Source of the DNA: Beroe forskalii
Lineage: Eukaryota; Ctenophora; Nuda; Beroida; Beroidae
Length of the DNA: 64,000 nt
Assembly (NCBI GenBank): GCA_011033025.1
Contig: WFMF01000029.1
Coordinates: 186,001 to 250,000 of the forward strand
Reading direction: 5' to 3'
Both the position numbers and the translations under genes were made by a program. Shown in pieces: positions 1-10,550 of this stretch. The stretch's first letter is position 1. Each line of letters opens with the position of its first letter. The notes below the pieces were generated by a model, which saw only the letters and a program-made list of their open reading frames with translations, had not been told where the DNA came from and made no database searches.

Positions 1-146
1 TTAGGCATCCAAAACTTTTTTAGCCCATTTGGGCCAATAAATTGGCAAAACTATAAGTAAAAGGGGCTAAAAAATGTTTTGGAGGTCTAAATCATAAATC
101 TGGCTCCATTTGTTTCTGAGGAATTTATTTTTCTAACTTATGCATA

Positions 147-826
147 AGGCGCATGTATAGAACATCGGTCGATCGAATGGAATTGGTCGATCGATCAAGA
201 TAAGGTACGTCTCCCATGTAAACGGGAGCCTTCATTATCTATGACAATGACGTCACTCAGAAAAATATAATTAAGCGCACCTAGCGCTTTATGCATTAGG
301 GTTAGGGTTTGATTAGGGTCAGGATTTGTTAGGTTCAAGGTTAGGATTAAGGTTAGGGTTTTGGTTAGGGCAATGGTTTGGTTTAGGATACAGAAAAATT
401 GACGTTTAGATCTGTGACGTCACTCAGAGCCGTTTATATGGGAGAGATACCCAAGATGGTACGTCTCCCATGTAAACGGGAGCCTTCATTATCTATGACA
501 ATGACGTCACTCAGAAAAATATAATTAAGCGCACCTAGCGCTTTAAGCATTAGGGTTAGGGTTCTGATTAGGGTCAGGATTTGTTAGGTTCAAGGTTAGG
601 ATTAAGGTTAGGGTTTTGGTTAGGGCAATGGTTAGGTTTAGGTTTAGGATTGAACGACTGATGTGTTTTACTGGTCCCAAATTACATAGATCGTGTTTTA
701 ATTAGCGATAGTATAGTTGTTTCCCTACTAGCTCAAAGATTTTCTGCGTGAAACACATCAGTCGATCAATTAAGTTGATCGATCGACCAATTCCATTCGA
801 TCGACCGATGCACTATACATGCGCCT
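147..826. mobile_element. MITE-like inverted-repeat element
   Basis: The ends form an inverted repeat of about 52 bp. The left arm (147-198) reads AGGCGCATGTATAG then CATCGGTCGATCGAATGG, and the right arm (775-826) is its reverse complement with two mismatches. Inside, a block of about 254 bp is duplicated in tandem (from 204 and from 458), and a short inverted copy of its start lies at 425-452. No open frame for a transposase is present, so this is a non-autonomous palindromic element. No clear target-site duplication was found, so the superfamily is unknown. Confidence 0.65.
296..650 (+). repeat. Degenerate TTAGGG telomere-like tracts
   Basis: Two blocks (about 296-388 and 549-650) contain many copies of TTAGGG, TTAGGT and TTAGGATT in one orientation, one in each half of the internal duplication of the surrounding element. 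They are far too degenerate to be a working telomere and are best read as an interstitial telomere-like minisatellite carried by the element. Confidence 0.7.
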
Positions 827-915
827 AAAGAATTACGAGGAGAAAACATTCGTAGCGACATTAGTGCGTTTTTTTACATTAAACCTGATTTTCGATCAAC
901 CTAAGTCTATGCAGA

Positions 916-1712
916 CGCCTTATGCTTGCTGCAGGAGACTCCGTGTGCCCGGCTTTATCTACTCCATTTGATTATGCTTGCTGAAGGAGACTCTGTGTGC
1001 CCGGCTTTATCTAATCCATTTAATTATGCTTGCTGCAGGTGACTCTGGCCTGTGGGCCCGGCTCTGTCTACTCCATTTGATTATGCTTGCTGCAGGTGAC
1101 TCTGTGGGCCCGGCTCTATCTACCCCATTTGATTATGCTTGCTGCAGGTGACTCTGTGTGCCCGACTCTATGAACCCCATTTGATTATGCTTAATGCTGC
1201 AGGAGAATCTGTGTGCCCGGCTCTGTCTAGTCCATTTAATTATGCTTGCTGCTTGTGACTCTTCGGACCCAGCTCTATTTACTCCATTTGATTATGCTTG
1301 CTGCAGGACTCTGTGTGCCCGGCTCTATCTAGTATCTACCCCATCTGATTATGCTTGCTGCAGGACTCTGTGTGCCCGGCTCTATCTACCTCATTTGATT
1401 ATGCTTGCTGCAGGAGACTCCGTGTGCCCGGCTTTATCTACTCCATTTGATTATGCTTGCTGCAGGAGACTCTGTGTGCCCGGCTCTATCTACTCCATTT
1501 GATAGTGCTTGCTGCAGGTGACTCTGGCCTCTGGGCCCGGCTCTATCTGCCCCATTTGATATTTTGATAATGCTTGCTGCTTGTGACTCTTTGGGCCCGG
1601 CTCTATCTACTCCATTTGATTTAGCTAATTGCTTGTGAATCTGTGAGCACCGGCTCCTTGTACCCCGTTTGATTATGCTTGCTGCTCGTGAGCACCGGCT
1701 CTTTTTACTGCA
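916..1712 (+). repeat. 52-bp satellite, array 1 (diverged)
   Basis: About 15 tandem copies of a ~52-bp monomer. Its landmarks are TGATTATGCTTGCTGCAGG, GACTCTGTG, GCCCGGCTCTATCTA and CTCCATT. Several monomers have lost or gained a few bases and vary at the GTGTGCCC/GTGGGCCC position. The same monomer, in the same orientation and better conserved, forms the arrays at 53.9 and 60.9 kb. Because 52 is not a multiple of three, open frames across the array are fortuitous. Confidence 0.9.
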
Positions 1713-1841
1713 TAATGACATATCGTGCAGCCGCGATGCAATTCATGTTATGTAAACCATCCACGCTGAATCCAATGCGCGGGATATTTTCAGCGCGCGC
1801 GATAATTAGTTACGACGCGCATCGACTATTACCATTATGGT

Positions 1842-1900
1842 GGAGCCTTATTTTGCCTCTTCTCTGAAGAGGCGCGCTTGCGCGCGCAAAATAAGGCTCC
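1842..1900. repeat. Perfect 15-bp stem hairpin, CG-rich loop
   Basis: GGAGCCTTATTTTGC (1842-1856) is matched exactly by its reverse complement at 1886-1900. The 29-base interior holds CTCTTCTCTGAAGAG and alternating GCGCGC. It lies just beyond satellite array 1. It could be the remnant of a small hairpin element; it has no T-tract that would suggest a terminator. Confidence 0.6.
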
Positions 1901-3554
1901 GTAACATGGAGTAATCCCCTGTCGTTCTACATGCACAGCAGCATATCATACTGGTCCTGTCATTTGCTTCATCCCACCCCAATAGCCCATACTATGTCGA
2001 TCAGTTTATCAAATGCTCAGCATCATCACCACTTCACCCTCACTAACATTCGGAGCTAAAGTCAGCGTCAAACAAAAATTCTTTATGCTTTTTTTCTTGG
2101 CGCGTTCCGTTGCCTTTGCGCGTTCCCACTGAGCTTGGCGCTCTCAGACAAATTATCTAAGTGCGCGCTTCATTTTTCAAATCATGAAAAAAAAGCTACG
2201 CCGCGCGCAATTGATCCACCATTTCGAAGAATTCCGACGAATCACGAAGTTGATATTCGCGTTGGATAAAGTATAATACATTCTGATACATTACATTTCA
2301 ATGTAGGGCGGCCTGGTTTATTAGCTTCTGATGACCTGTCACCTGATGAGGTTCCATAGGAAGTTGTGTATCTGAATCGTTTTTCTGATTTCGCAGCCGA
2401 CTCTTTGTTGTTCATAAGTTTTCAATCCTTTTTGGTCACACATCTGTGATGTAATGTTTGACGATTTGGATCGGCTCAGCTACGTCGGGTCATTTTTTGT
2501 TGTTCATAAGTTTGAAATCCTTTCTGTTTTCAGTAATCTGTGATGTATTGTTTGACGATTCGGATCAGCTCAGCTACATATTCGGACCATTTTTTGGTTA
2601 AAATTATTTTGTAACTGCCGCATTTCAGACGTTTCTCCTTGAATGACGAATTGTCAATTTGTAAAAAGTACCTTTATCGTCTGAAATAAACGATCCTTTC
2701 CTGATATAATGTATGAATCGGTGTTTTTCGACAAATTCATAGAAATTCAAATTGTTCTATCGTTGAATCGAAGTGATAATTGATATGAATCAGGATGAGA
2801 ATTTTTGTTGATCGAAGACAAATTTAATCGACAAAATTCCTATGTTAAGTTAATTCTATGATGACTAAGAGATGACTTTAAGTTTGAACAGATTGCTCTC
2901 TTGTCTCTGACTCTTCAATTTACAGGCAATTTTTATCACCTCCATTAAGATATCTGCCCTTTGCATAACAGCACTCCTCGTTTTGGGAGTTTTACATCTG
3001 CTCATTCTTATCCGGTTGAAGTTGAACTTTAAGCCTTTTTGATTTCAATATCAGACATATTTTCGGCGCTAAAATTGAATTGAAAACTTGAAAGAAGGCG
3101 ACGCCCTAAACCGATCAGTTAGACTACTTCAGTGTACACCCTTTCTCTGAATTTACCACCCAAGAAAGCAAGAAAGAAAGTCTTAAGCGTCCGCCATATT
3201 GTCCTCGGCATCTCATTCTCACTTTGAGTTACTGATTTCTTTTTGAATCACCTAATTTTAACAAATATAGTTGATCTTTGAAATCATTATCTGAATTACA
3301 TTTTCAATTATCTGCCCAATTGTTAATAGTATTATTGGACTATCTAAATTTTCCGATATCTTCGGGTTGGTTTTCGAGTCACGATCTGCGAGCTGACTTA
3401 TTAAGAATTCGCTTGAATACAAGGCTTTTGTATCACTGATCATTATCATTGATTTCTTCTATTTTTGCCTGTATTGTTTTATCTAGATTTTATCTGCCAT
3501 TCATTGCTCTTCGTTCATATGACGGGCATGATATGAACAATGTAAAAAATGAAC
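1901..3554. other. Non-genic stretch with a 92-bp tandem duplication
   Basis: No coding exon was recognised. At 2407-2590 a block is present twice with a period of about 92 bp. Each copy carries GTTGTTCATAAG, TCTGTGATGTA and GCTCAGCTAC. The rest is AT-rich single-copy-looking DNA. Confidence 0.5.
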
Positions 3555-5789
3555 GGTAACTCGGTAAAACACCTATGCACACTGAGGGCACACTGAGGGC
3601 AGAACCCTCGACACACAGCTGAGAGCACAATGAGGGCATAAGGCATACTGGGGCACACTGAGGGTACACTGACGGCACAAGAAACAATCAGTGAGCCCAG
3701 AGCTTTGCCCTCGGTGTGCCCTCAGTGTGCCCTCGGTGTACTTGCCCTCGGTGTGCCCTCAGTGTACCCGGTGTGCCCTCGGTGTACTTGCCCTCAGTGT
3801 GCCCCCAGTGTGCCCTCAGCTGTGTGTCCGGGGTTCTGCCCTCAGTGTGCCCTCGGTGTGCCCTCAGTGTGCATCGGTGTGCCCTCAGTGTGCCCTCAGT
3901 GTACCCGGTGTGCCCTCGGTGTACTTGCCCTCGGTGTGCCCTCAGTGTGCCCTCAGTGTACCCGGTGTGCCCTCGGTGTACTTGCCCTCAGTGTGCCCTC
4001 AATGTGCCCTCAGCTGTGTGTCCGGGGTTCTGCCCTCAGTGTGCCCTCGGTGTGCCCTCAGTGTGCATCGGTGTGCCCTCAGTGTGCCCTCAGTGTGCCC
4101 TCAGTGTACCCGGTGTGCCCTCGGTGTACTTGCCCTCAGTGTGCCCCCAGTATGCCTTATGCCTTCATTGTGCCCTCAGCTGTGTGTCCGGGTTCTGCCC
4201 TCAGTGTGCCCTCGGTGTGCCCTCAGTGTGCCCTTAGTGTGTATCGGTGTGCCCTCAGTGTGCCCTCGGTGTACTTGCCCTCAGTGTGCCACCAGTTTGC
4301 CTTCTGCCCTCAATGTGCCCTCAGCTGTGTGTCCGGGGTTCTGCCCTCAGTGTGCCCTCGGTGTGCCCTCAGTGTGCATCGGTGTGCCCCCAGTGTGCCC
4401 TCAGTGTACCCGGTGTGCCCTCGGTGTACTTGCCCTCAGTGTGCCCCCAGTGTGCCTTCTGCCCTCAGTGTGCCCTCAGCTGTGTGTCCGGGGATCTGCC
4501 CTCAGTGTGCCCTGGTGTGCCCTCGGTGTACTTGCCCTCAGTATGCCTTCTGCCCTCAGTGTGCCCTCAGCTGTGTGTCCGGAGATCTGCCCTCAGTGTA
4601 ACCTCAGTGTGCCCTCGGTGTACTTGCCCTCAGTATGCCTTCTGCCCTCAGTGTGCCCTCAGCTGTGTGTCCGGAGATCTGCCCTCAGTGTAACCTCAGT
4701 GTAACCTCAGTGTACCCTCAATGTGCCCTCGGTGTGCCCTCGGACTGCCCTCGGTGTACTTGCCCTCAGTGTGCCCCCAGTATGCCTTCTGCCCTCAGTG
4801 TGCCCCCAGCTGTGTGTCCGGAGATCTGCCCTCAGTGTGCCCTGGTGTGCCTTCGGTGTACTTGCCCTCAGTATGCCTTCTGCCCTCAGTGTGCCCTCAG
4901 CTGTGTGTCCGGAGATCTGCCCTCAGTGTAACCTCAGTGTAACCTCAGTGTACCCTCAATGTGCCCTCAGTGTGCCCTCGGACTGCCCTCGGTGTACTTG
5001 TCCTCAGTGTGCCCCCAGTATGCCTTCTGCCCTCAGCTGCGTGTCCGGGGATCTGCCCTCAGTTTGCCCTCAGTGTGCCCTCAGTGTGCCCTCGGTGTGC
5101 CCTCAGTGTGCCCTCAGTGTGCCCTCAGTGTACCCGGTGTGCCCTCGGTGTACTTGCCCTCAGTGTGCCCCCAGTATGCCTTCTGCCCTCAGTGTGCCCT
5201 CAGCTGTGTGTCCGGGGTTCTGCCCTCAGTGTGTGCCTCAGTGTGCCCTCAGTGTGCATCAGTGTGCCTCAGTGTGCCCAGTGTGCCCTCGGTGCTTGCC
5301 CTCAGTGTGCCCCCAGTATGCCTTCTGCCCTCAGTGTGCCCTCAGCTGTGTGTCCGGAGATCTGCCCTCAGTGTGCCCTGGTGCCTTCAGTGTACTTGCC
5401 TCAGTATGCCCTGCCCTCAGTGTGCCCTCAGCTGTGATGGATCTGCCCTCAGTGTAACCTCAGTGTAACCTCAGTGCCCTCAATGTGCCCTCAGTGTGCC
5501 CTCAGTGTGCCCTCGGTGTTGCCCTCAGTGTGCCCCCCAGTGTATGCCTTCTGCCCTCAGCTGCGTGTCAGGGGATCTGCCCTCAGTTTGCCCTCAGTGT
5601 GCCCTCAGTGTGCCCTCGGTGTGCCCTCAGTGTGCCCTCAGTGTGCCCTCAGTGTACCCGGTGTGCCCTCAGTGTACTTGCCCTCAGTGTGCCCCAGTAT
5701 GCCTTCTGCCCTCAGTGTGCCCTCAGCTGTGTGTCCGGGGTCCTGCCCTCAGTTTGCCTCAGTGTGCATAGGTGTTTTACCGAGTTACC
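3555..5789. repeat. 11-bp minisatellite enclosed by ~125-bp inverted arms
   Basis: The body (3690-5760) is built from an 11-base word, CCCTCAGTGTG, and variants (CCCTCGGTGTA, CCCCCAGTATG). These are grouped into larger blocks marked by CAGCTGTGTGTCCGGGG. The orientation flips near 3685: 3555-3680 is the reverse complement of the right end. Both extremities carry GGTAACTCGGTAAAACACC in inverted orientation. All three forward frames stay open because an 11-base unit rotates through every frame, giving a Cys-Pro-Val pseudo-protein; I do not regard it as coding. The inverted termini suggest a mobile or palindromic unit. Confidence 0.85.
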
Positions 5790-6003
5790 CGATGAAGTTG
5801 ACAAATGAAATTTTGCTCAATCAGCGTTTCTATTTAGTCTTTAGCTAAAAAGTCAATTGGGACAGGGACAAATTGGGCAATTGAGACAGTGACATCGCGC
5901 CTCCTCCCATTAGAATGATGGCAGAAGCAGATCAGAGCCGTGGGTCGGCACCAACCAGAGTTTCTGTGGCAACCCGTGGGAGAAGAGGTGGTAGCCAATA
6001 AAA

Positions 6004-6605
6004 TTCTATTTGACCACCAGAGACATCTACGCCCAATAGGGGCGAAAAAGGCAGTTTTGCCGAAAACGCGATTTTAACCCCCATAACAGACAGAAATGGC
6101 TGATTTCGGGATTCTGAAGTATGGTATGTCTTTCTTAGGTCGTCCATGGATGGCGTGCAAATTTTCAGCTCAATCAGCCAAAGCTTTTTGATTTCGGATC
6201 TTGGGTGCCTCAGAAATGAAGAACGTCCTGGATCACTGCTTTGAGAGGTAAAAATAGGGTTTTACAGGAAAACTGGCGAATATCATTGGTTCAGTGGTTT
6301 CAGGCGCATAATTTATGACCAGATACACTTCTATTTGACCACCCAGAGACATCTACGCCCAATAAGGGGCGAAAAAAGGCAGTTTTTAAACCGAAAAACG
6401 CGATTTTAACCCCCCATAACAGACAGAAAATGGCTGATTTCGGGATTCTGAAGTATGGTATGTCTTTCTTAGGTCGTCCATGGATGGCGTGCAAATTTTC
6501 AGCTCAATCAGCCAAAGCTTTTTGATTTCGGATCTTGGGTGACTCAGAAATGAAGAACGTCCTGGATCACTGTTTTGAGGGGTAAAAATAGGGTTTTTTG
6601 GATTT
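6004..6605. repeat. Direct duplication of a 325-bp unit
   Basis: Two adjacent copies begin at 6004 and 6329 and share TTCTATTTGACCACC, ATCTACGCCCAATA, CGATTTTAACCCCC and GGATGGCGTGCAAATTTTC. They differ mainly in the length of short A, T and C runs. No convincing protein is encoded on either strand. Confidence 0.8.
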
Positions 6606-6632
6606 TACAAAGGAAAACTGGCAGAATAATCT

Positions 6633-6770
6633 GTAGGTGAAAGGGTGAGAGAAGGGGTGGGGGTGAGAGAAGGGGTGGGGGTGAAAACGGGTGGGGTGAG
6701 AGAGGGGGTGGAAAGAGTGGGTGAAAAGGAGTGGGGGTGAGAGGTTTGGAAAGAGGTGGGGCTGAGCCTC
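6633..6770 (+). repeat. G-rich minisatellite (G-quadruplex capable)
   Basis: Repeated GAGAAGGGGTGGGGGTGA-like words give more than four closely spaced runs of at least three G on the plus strand. This fits a G-quadruplex-forming or slippage-prone sequence. No gene function is inferred. Confidence 0.6.
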
Positions 6771-8435
6771 AGGTTAGTGCTACCAAGAAGACTAGGGTGA
6801 TACCGATACCAAATCAACCGAAAACATTCTGAATGAATCCAAAAAATGCCATTACAAGGAAACTAGCCAAAACCGCTTGTTTCGGGTTTATACTAATGGA
6901 ATTTTTTAGATGTGTTCGCAATTAAATTCGAGTTGATCCGCTTGGATTGTGTCTCGGCTTGTTCCTGCAACATGAGTTTATGTATTATCAGATCGCGCTG
7001 ACGTCATTTGCACGGTGCCATTATTTGTTGCCAACTGCAATGGCAGATTTCTCAGAATCTCATGTCTAAAAGCAACAAACCCCATAGAGTCTCAGCTGGT
7101 TTTGACGTACGTGCCTTATCAATGATTTGCATTTATGAGTAGCCCATTGATGGTGAACGTACTTAGTAAGATTGTCCAACACACGTGCTTAAATTTTGTA
7201 CGTGCTTTCAATATTGTAAAATTAAAGGAACTTTCGAATGGTAAAATTAATTTATATATTCATCGACTAATGAAGGTACTCAAATCAAATAAAATGCCAA
7301 ATAAAATACTAATGTTCGATACTAAAGATTTATCTATTAAGGACTATAATATTAAATTCTAATCTTTGTACTTTAATTTAAACTATTATTTTGAATTCTT
7401 GAATATCAATTTCGTGATTGTTTTGTTTATGATGAAGAACACACTTATATGACTTGTCAGGCGTTGCCTGACCCCCTCGCGCGCGCGAAGCGCGCGCGCC
7501 ACGACTCGCAATTTTAAATAAAATTTAAAATAATGGGTCTGACGACGTCAGACAATATATGACGACGCTTTAAGTTTTCATCAGTAAATTTTGCCAGGAC
7601 TTGATTTAGTCTAAATTAACTCTGTAAATGCAAATTAAACGACGTGAAAAACTAAATGATTTAGAAGGACAATTATATCCACTTTTCCTTTAAGAAATAG
7701 GGTAAAATTTCAATTATAATGGAATGACGAATAGCTATAAGTAGAACTAGAAGTTCGGTCGCGGTTAAAATCAACAAAATTAACAAAGAACCCTTATAAT
7801 CCTTTCCCTTCCCAACGAGACAGCAACATATTGGAAGAGTAATGTCTTGTTGCAACACGGAATGTGTTACAGACTTTTTCAACAAAGAATTTGTTGCCGA
7901 AGTGCTGTCCACTCTACTTCTTGTTGTGAGTAAGCAGTCGCACTAAGATATATAAGTGGCCGGGTGGGGGGGGGGTTGGGGGTTCAGGCCTGATAATTTG
8001 TAAAACTTTAGATTTTGGGATATGAGTTGACCAAGACATGTACCAACACTTTCAGTGTGGTCTTGAGTCCATAGGTCTTACATTGTTCGGCGTCGAAAAA
8101 TCTAAATTTGGACTTTGATTCCACTCGATTCGTCTCGATGTGACTACATGCACTGTAAAAATCGGATAAAATATAGAAAAAATGACCGAGTTATGCCATG
8201 TCAAATTATTTGCATAATTATTTATGCAGGGATTATAAATCTTTAGAATTTTAGAACTTTAGAGGAGGTAATTCAACATAAACCGATAAGAATCAGATTT
8301 TGCTTAAGGCCACAAAAATGTTTGGGTTTATAATTATTTTTGGGCCAAAAAATTGGCAAAATGTTGGGCCATATGTTATGTTTTGGATTTTTATAACCCT
8401 GAGGTAAAGGACCCCGACTACATGCATTATTCCAG
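6771..8435. other. Stretch upstream of the aquaporin exons
   Basis: No exon was recognised, although the missing first exon of the aquaporin gene should lie here or further upstream. The stretch includes a CG-alternating hairpin around 7478-7499 and a 10-base G run at 7966-7975. The rest is AT-rich. Confidence 0.4.
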
Positions 8436-10448
8436 TTGATCGGAGATGGGGCTGTGGCCCAGAGGTATTTCCTTTACGCGGAGGATAAGAGCGAACCCTT
8501 CCTCTCCATTAAACTTCGGATACGGCGCTGCGGTGGCTTTCGGTTGTTATCTGGCGGCGGGAATTTCCGGGGCCCACATGAACCCGGCAGTCTCTGTTGC
8601 TCTGGCGGTGGTTGGGAAATTCTCGTGGTGGAAAGTGCCGAAATACATCGTGGCTCAGATGATAGGAGCGTTCTCTGGAGCACTGCTTGTCTTCCTGGTT
8701 TACTATGGTAAGCTGTTGAGGGTCAAGTCATATTATTAGTTACTCATAATTTGAAGTTAGAACGGCTATCTGCCATAGTGCCACTAGATGATAAGTGGTT
8801 ATTGACCGTAGTTCATGCAAGGACAGCTGTTGTAGATTTATTAAGAGTGCAGCAACCCCCGGCCGTGAGAGCAGGCGAGTAGGTAAGGACTAAGGAGATT
8901 TTTGATTTTTTTTGAAACACAAGGAATTGTGCTCAACAGCATTATGTTATTCGTTTAGACTATTCGAGTCTTTGGTCTTAGTCCACTTTCAGTCCTTGGA
9001 AATGGACACCAATCTGTCAATGGGCCGCTTGCTTGTAAACATGGACAGTCGCCAATATTAGGAGTTTTCAGATGACAACAGGAGAGCAACATATCTTGAA
9101 TTCTGACAACAGATGACAACATATTATCATGATCATTTTATCATTCAGACAGACTGACAACAGGAGATGACAACAATTACCGGAGCATCTTTGGGACCTA
9201 TCCGCATGCGGACGTTACAGGCTTACAGGGGGTCAAATATTCGATCAGGTGAACTTCCACTTTATGATTTAAATAAAACTTCCCTGCTTTCGGTTGGTAT
9301 ACAAAATTATGTCTTCGATTTAATAATTCCAGGTTTACGACTTAGATATTTTGTTGTTCACACTGCTGAGTTTGCTCCACCTCTACCTCCCTAATTCTCC
9401 CTTATTAACCTATTTCACAATTCACCCCTATCTCCCAATTGCAGATCCTCGGCCCTATGATCCTCCTTCTCATCATCTGCTCGCTGACAGACCCCAAGAA
9501 CTCGCCCCTCCCCGGGGTGACACCCCTCATGTGTCGGGAGGTGCTGTGTTCGCTATAGGGGTCTCCATGGGGACTAACTGCGGGTACCCGCTCAACGCTG
9601 CTCGAGACCTCCCACCCAGATTCGTGTCTTTTATTGTGGGATACGAAAATACGTTCAGGTACGGCAAAAGGGGAAAAGAGTAAAGACATTTCATCTCACG
9701 ACATTTGATTGCAGGACCTTTCATCTCAGGACATTTCATCTCGAAATATTTCAACTCCGAGCAAAGGTTGGGGGTCTTGGTTATGATTAGGGTCAAAACA
9801 GGGAGATAAAGTGTTCTAAGATGAAATGTCGTACTATCCAACAGAAACATACAAACATTTTATCAGTGGATCGTTGTTAAATTTTAAACTTTACAACACT
9901 ACTTCATACAATCAAATTTGAGGATGGAATTTGTCCAACTAAAACAAAATCATTGGATCATGGTACTTTGAGAGCTGCATGATATTGTTCCCTCACTCAG
10001 CTCGGCCGTTTTATCAGCACAGAGCTCTCAAAGTAAGATAACACTAATATCTCATAACTCACCTCCTCTTTCAGTGCTCACAACTACAACTTTCTTCTTT
10101 CAGTGCTCACAACTACTACTTCTGGATCCCTATCGTGTGTCCGATTATCGGGGAATCCTCGGCACTCTCCTCTACACCTGGACCCTGGAGAAGGATGACA
10201 TTTACAACTGGTGTGCAGGTGGTTGCTGCTGTTGCAGGGGAGGCAGCAGTGTGGCACCTGACCAGGAGATGGAGGGGGTGGAGGGAGATGGATTGAAGAT
10301 GAGTCCTAAACCTCCCCGACCGGAGGAAAATGGGGAGCCTGATCAGGGGTACAACAACAACACAGGGTACAATGATCAAGGTACCACACTAGGATACATC
10401 GATCCGAGAACCACAAGGGACGATGTAGCTCTCGTTGATGCTGAATGA
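8436..10448 (+). CDS. Aquaglyceroporin (MIP family), 5'-partial, with frame breaks
   Basis: Glycerol/water channel of the plasma membrane. Recognised exons are 8436-8707, 9149-9248, 9445-9658 and 10104-10448, all with AG/GT borders. Seen in order: LIGDGAVAQ, the first pore motif GAHMNPAVS (AAC CCG GCA at 8581), SIFGTYPH, FDQ at the end of exon 2, LTDPKN, the second pore motif NAARDLPPR, NYYFWIPIV, then an acidic tail with a CCCC cluster. The Asp after Arg marks the glycerol-transporting branch. The second motif has Ala where NPA is usual. The first transmembrane exon was not found. Four single-base shifts are needed to keep the family frame: one base too many at AAA 8511-8513, one missing in GGGGG 9228-9232, one missing near 9531, and one missing in GGGG 10150-10153. 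Either consensus errors or a young pseudogene. Confidence 0.8.
9069..9175 (+). repeat. Duplicated acceptor region before aquaporin exon 2
   Basis: The start of exon 2 (ACTGACAACAGGAGATGACAACA after CAG at 9146-9148, given here as landmark words) is echoed upstream in the intron: TCAGATGACAACAGGAGAG at 9069 and TCTGACAACAGATGACAACA near 9100. These are imperfect tandem copies of the 3' splice junction. Confidence 0.55.
9873..10045. repeat. Dispersed repeat, copy in aquaporin intron 3
   Basis: AAACTTTACAACACTACTTC followed by ATACAATCAAATTTGAG here recurs with few changes at about 17,966-18,012 and 29,250-29,291. The stretch ends with an inverted pair, TACTTTGAGAGCT near 9963 and AGCTCTCAAAGTA near 10,023. 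It behaves as an interspersed, probably non-autonomous, element. Confidence 0.55.
10071..10120 (+). repeat. 29-bp duplication of the exon 4 splice acceptor
   Basis: TTTCAGTGCTCACAACTAC occurs twice, with acceptor AGs ending at 10074 and 10103. Only the downstream AG keeps the aquaporin frame (exon 3 ends in phase 2, then S-A-H-N-Y-Y-F-W). The upstream one would shift it, because the 29-base spacing is not a multiple of three. Confidence 0.75.
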
Positions 10449-10454
10449 TACGAT

Positions 10455-10550
10455 TGAAGTATTTGGCCTGAAGTATATGGCCTGAAATGTATGGCCTGAA
10501 GTATATGGCGTAAATGTATGGCCTATAGTATATGGCCTGAATAGTGAATA
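10455..10550 (+). repeat. Short tandem repeat after the aquaporin stop
   Basis: A 14-15-base word, ATGGCCTGAAGTAT and variants, is repeated about six times immediately 3' of the aquaporin stop codon, in its presumed 3' UTR. Confidence 0.7.

Noticed and set aside
296-650. A real telomere end
   Set aside because: Repeats are too degenerate and are embedded inside an inverted-repeat element away from any chromosome end.
1194-1502. Open frames rich in LCARL/ACCRR within satellite array 1, and the similar ones at 54.6-54.9 and 61.0-62.3 kb
   Set aside because: They are translations of the 52-bp satellite. The frame rotates from monomer to monomer.
3691-5848. Long Cys-Pro-rich open frames (up to 337 codons) in all three forward frames
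   Set aside because: An 11-base tandem unit without stop words opens every frame; the same peptide appears in each, with no start context, splice signals or domain.
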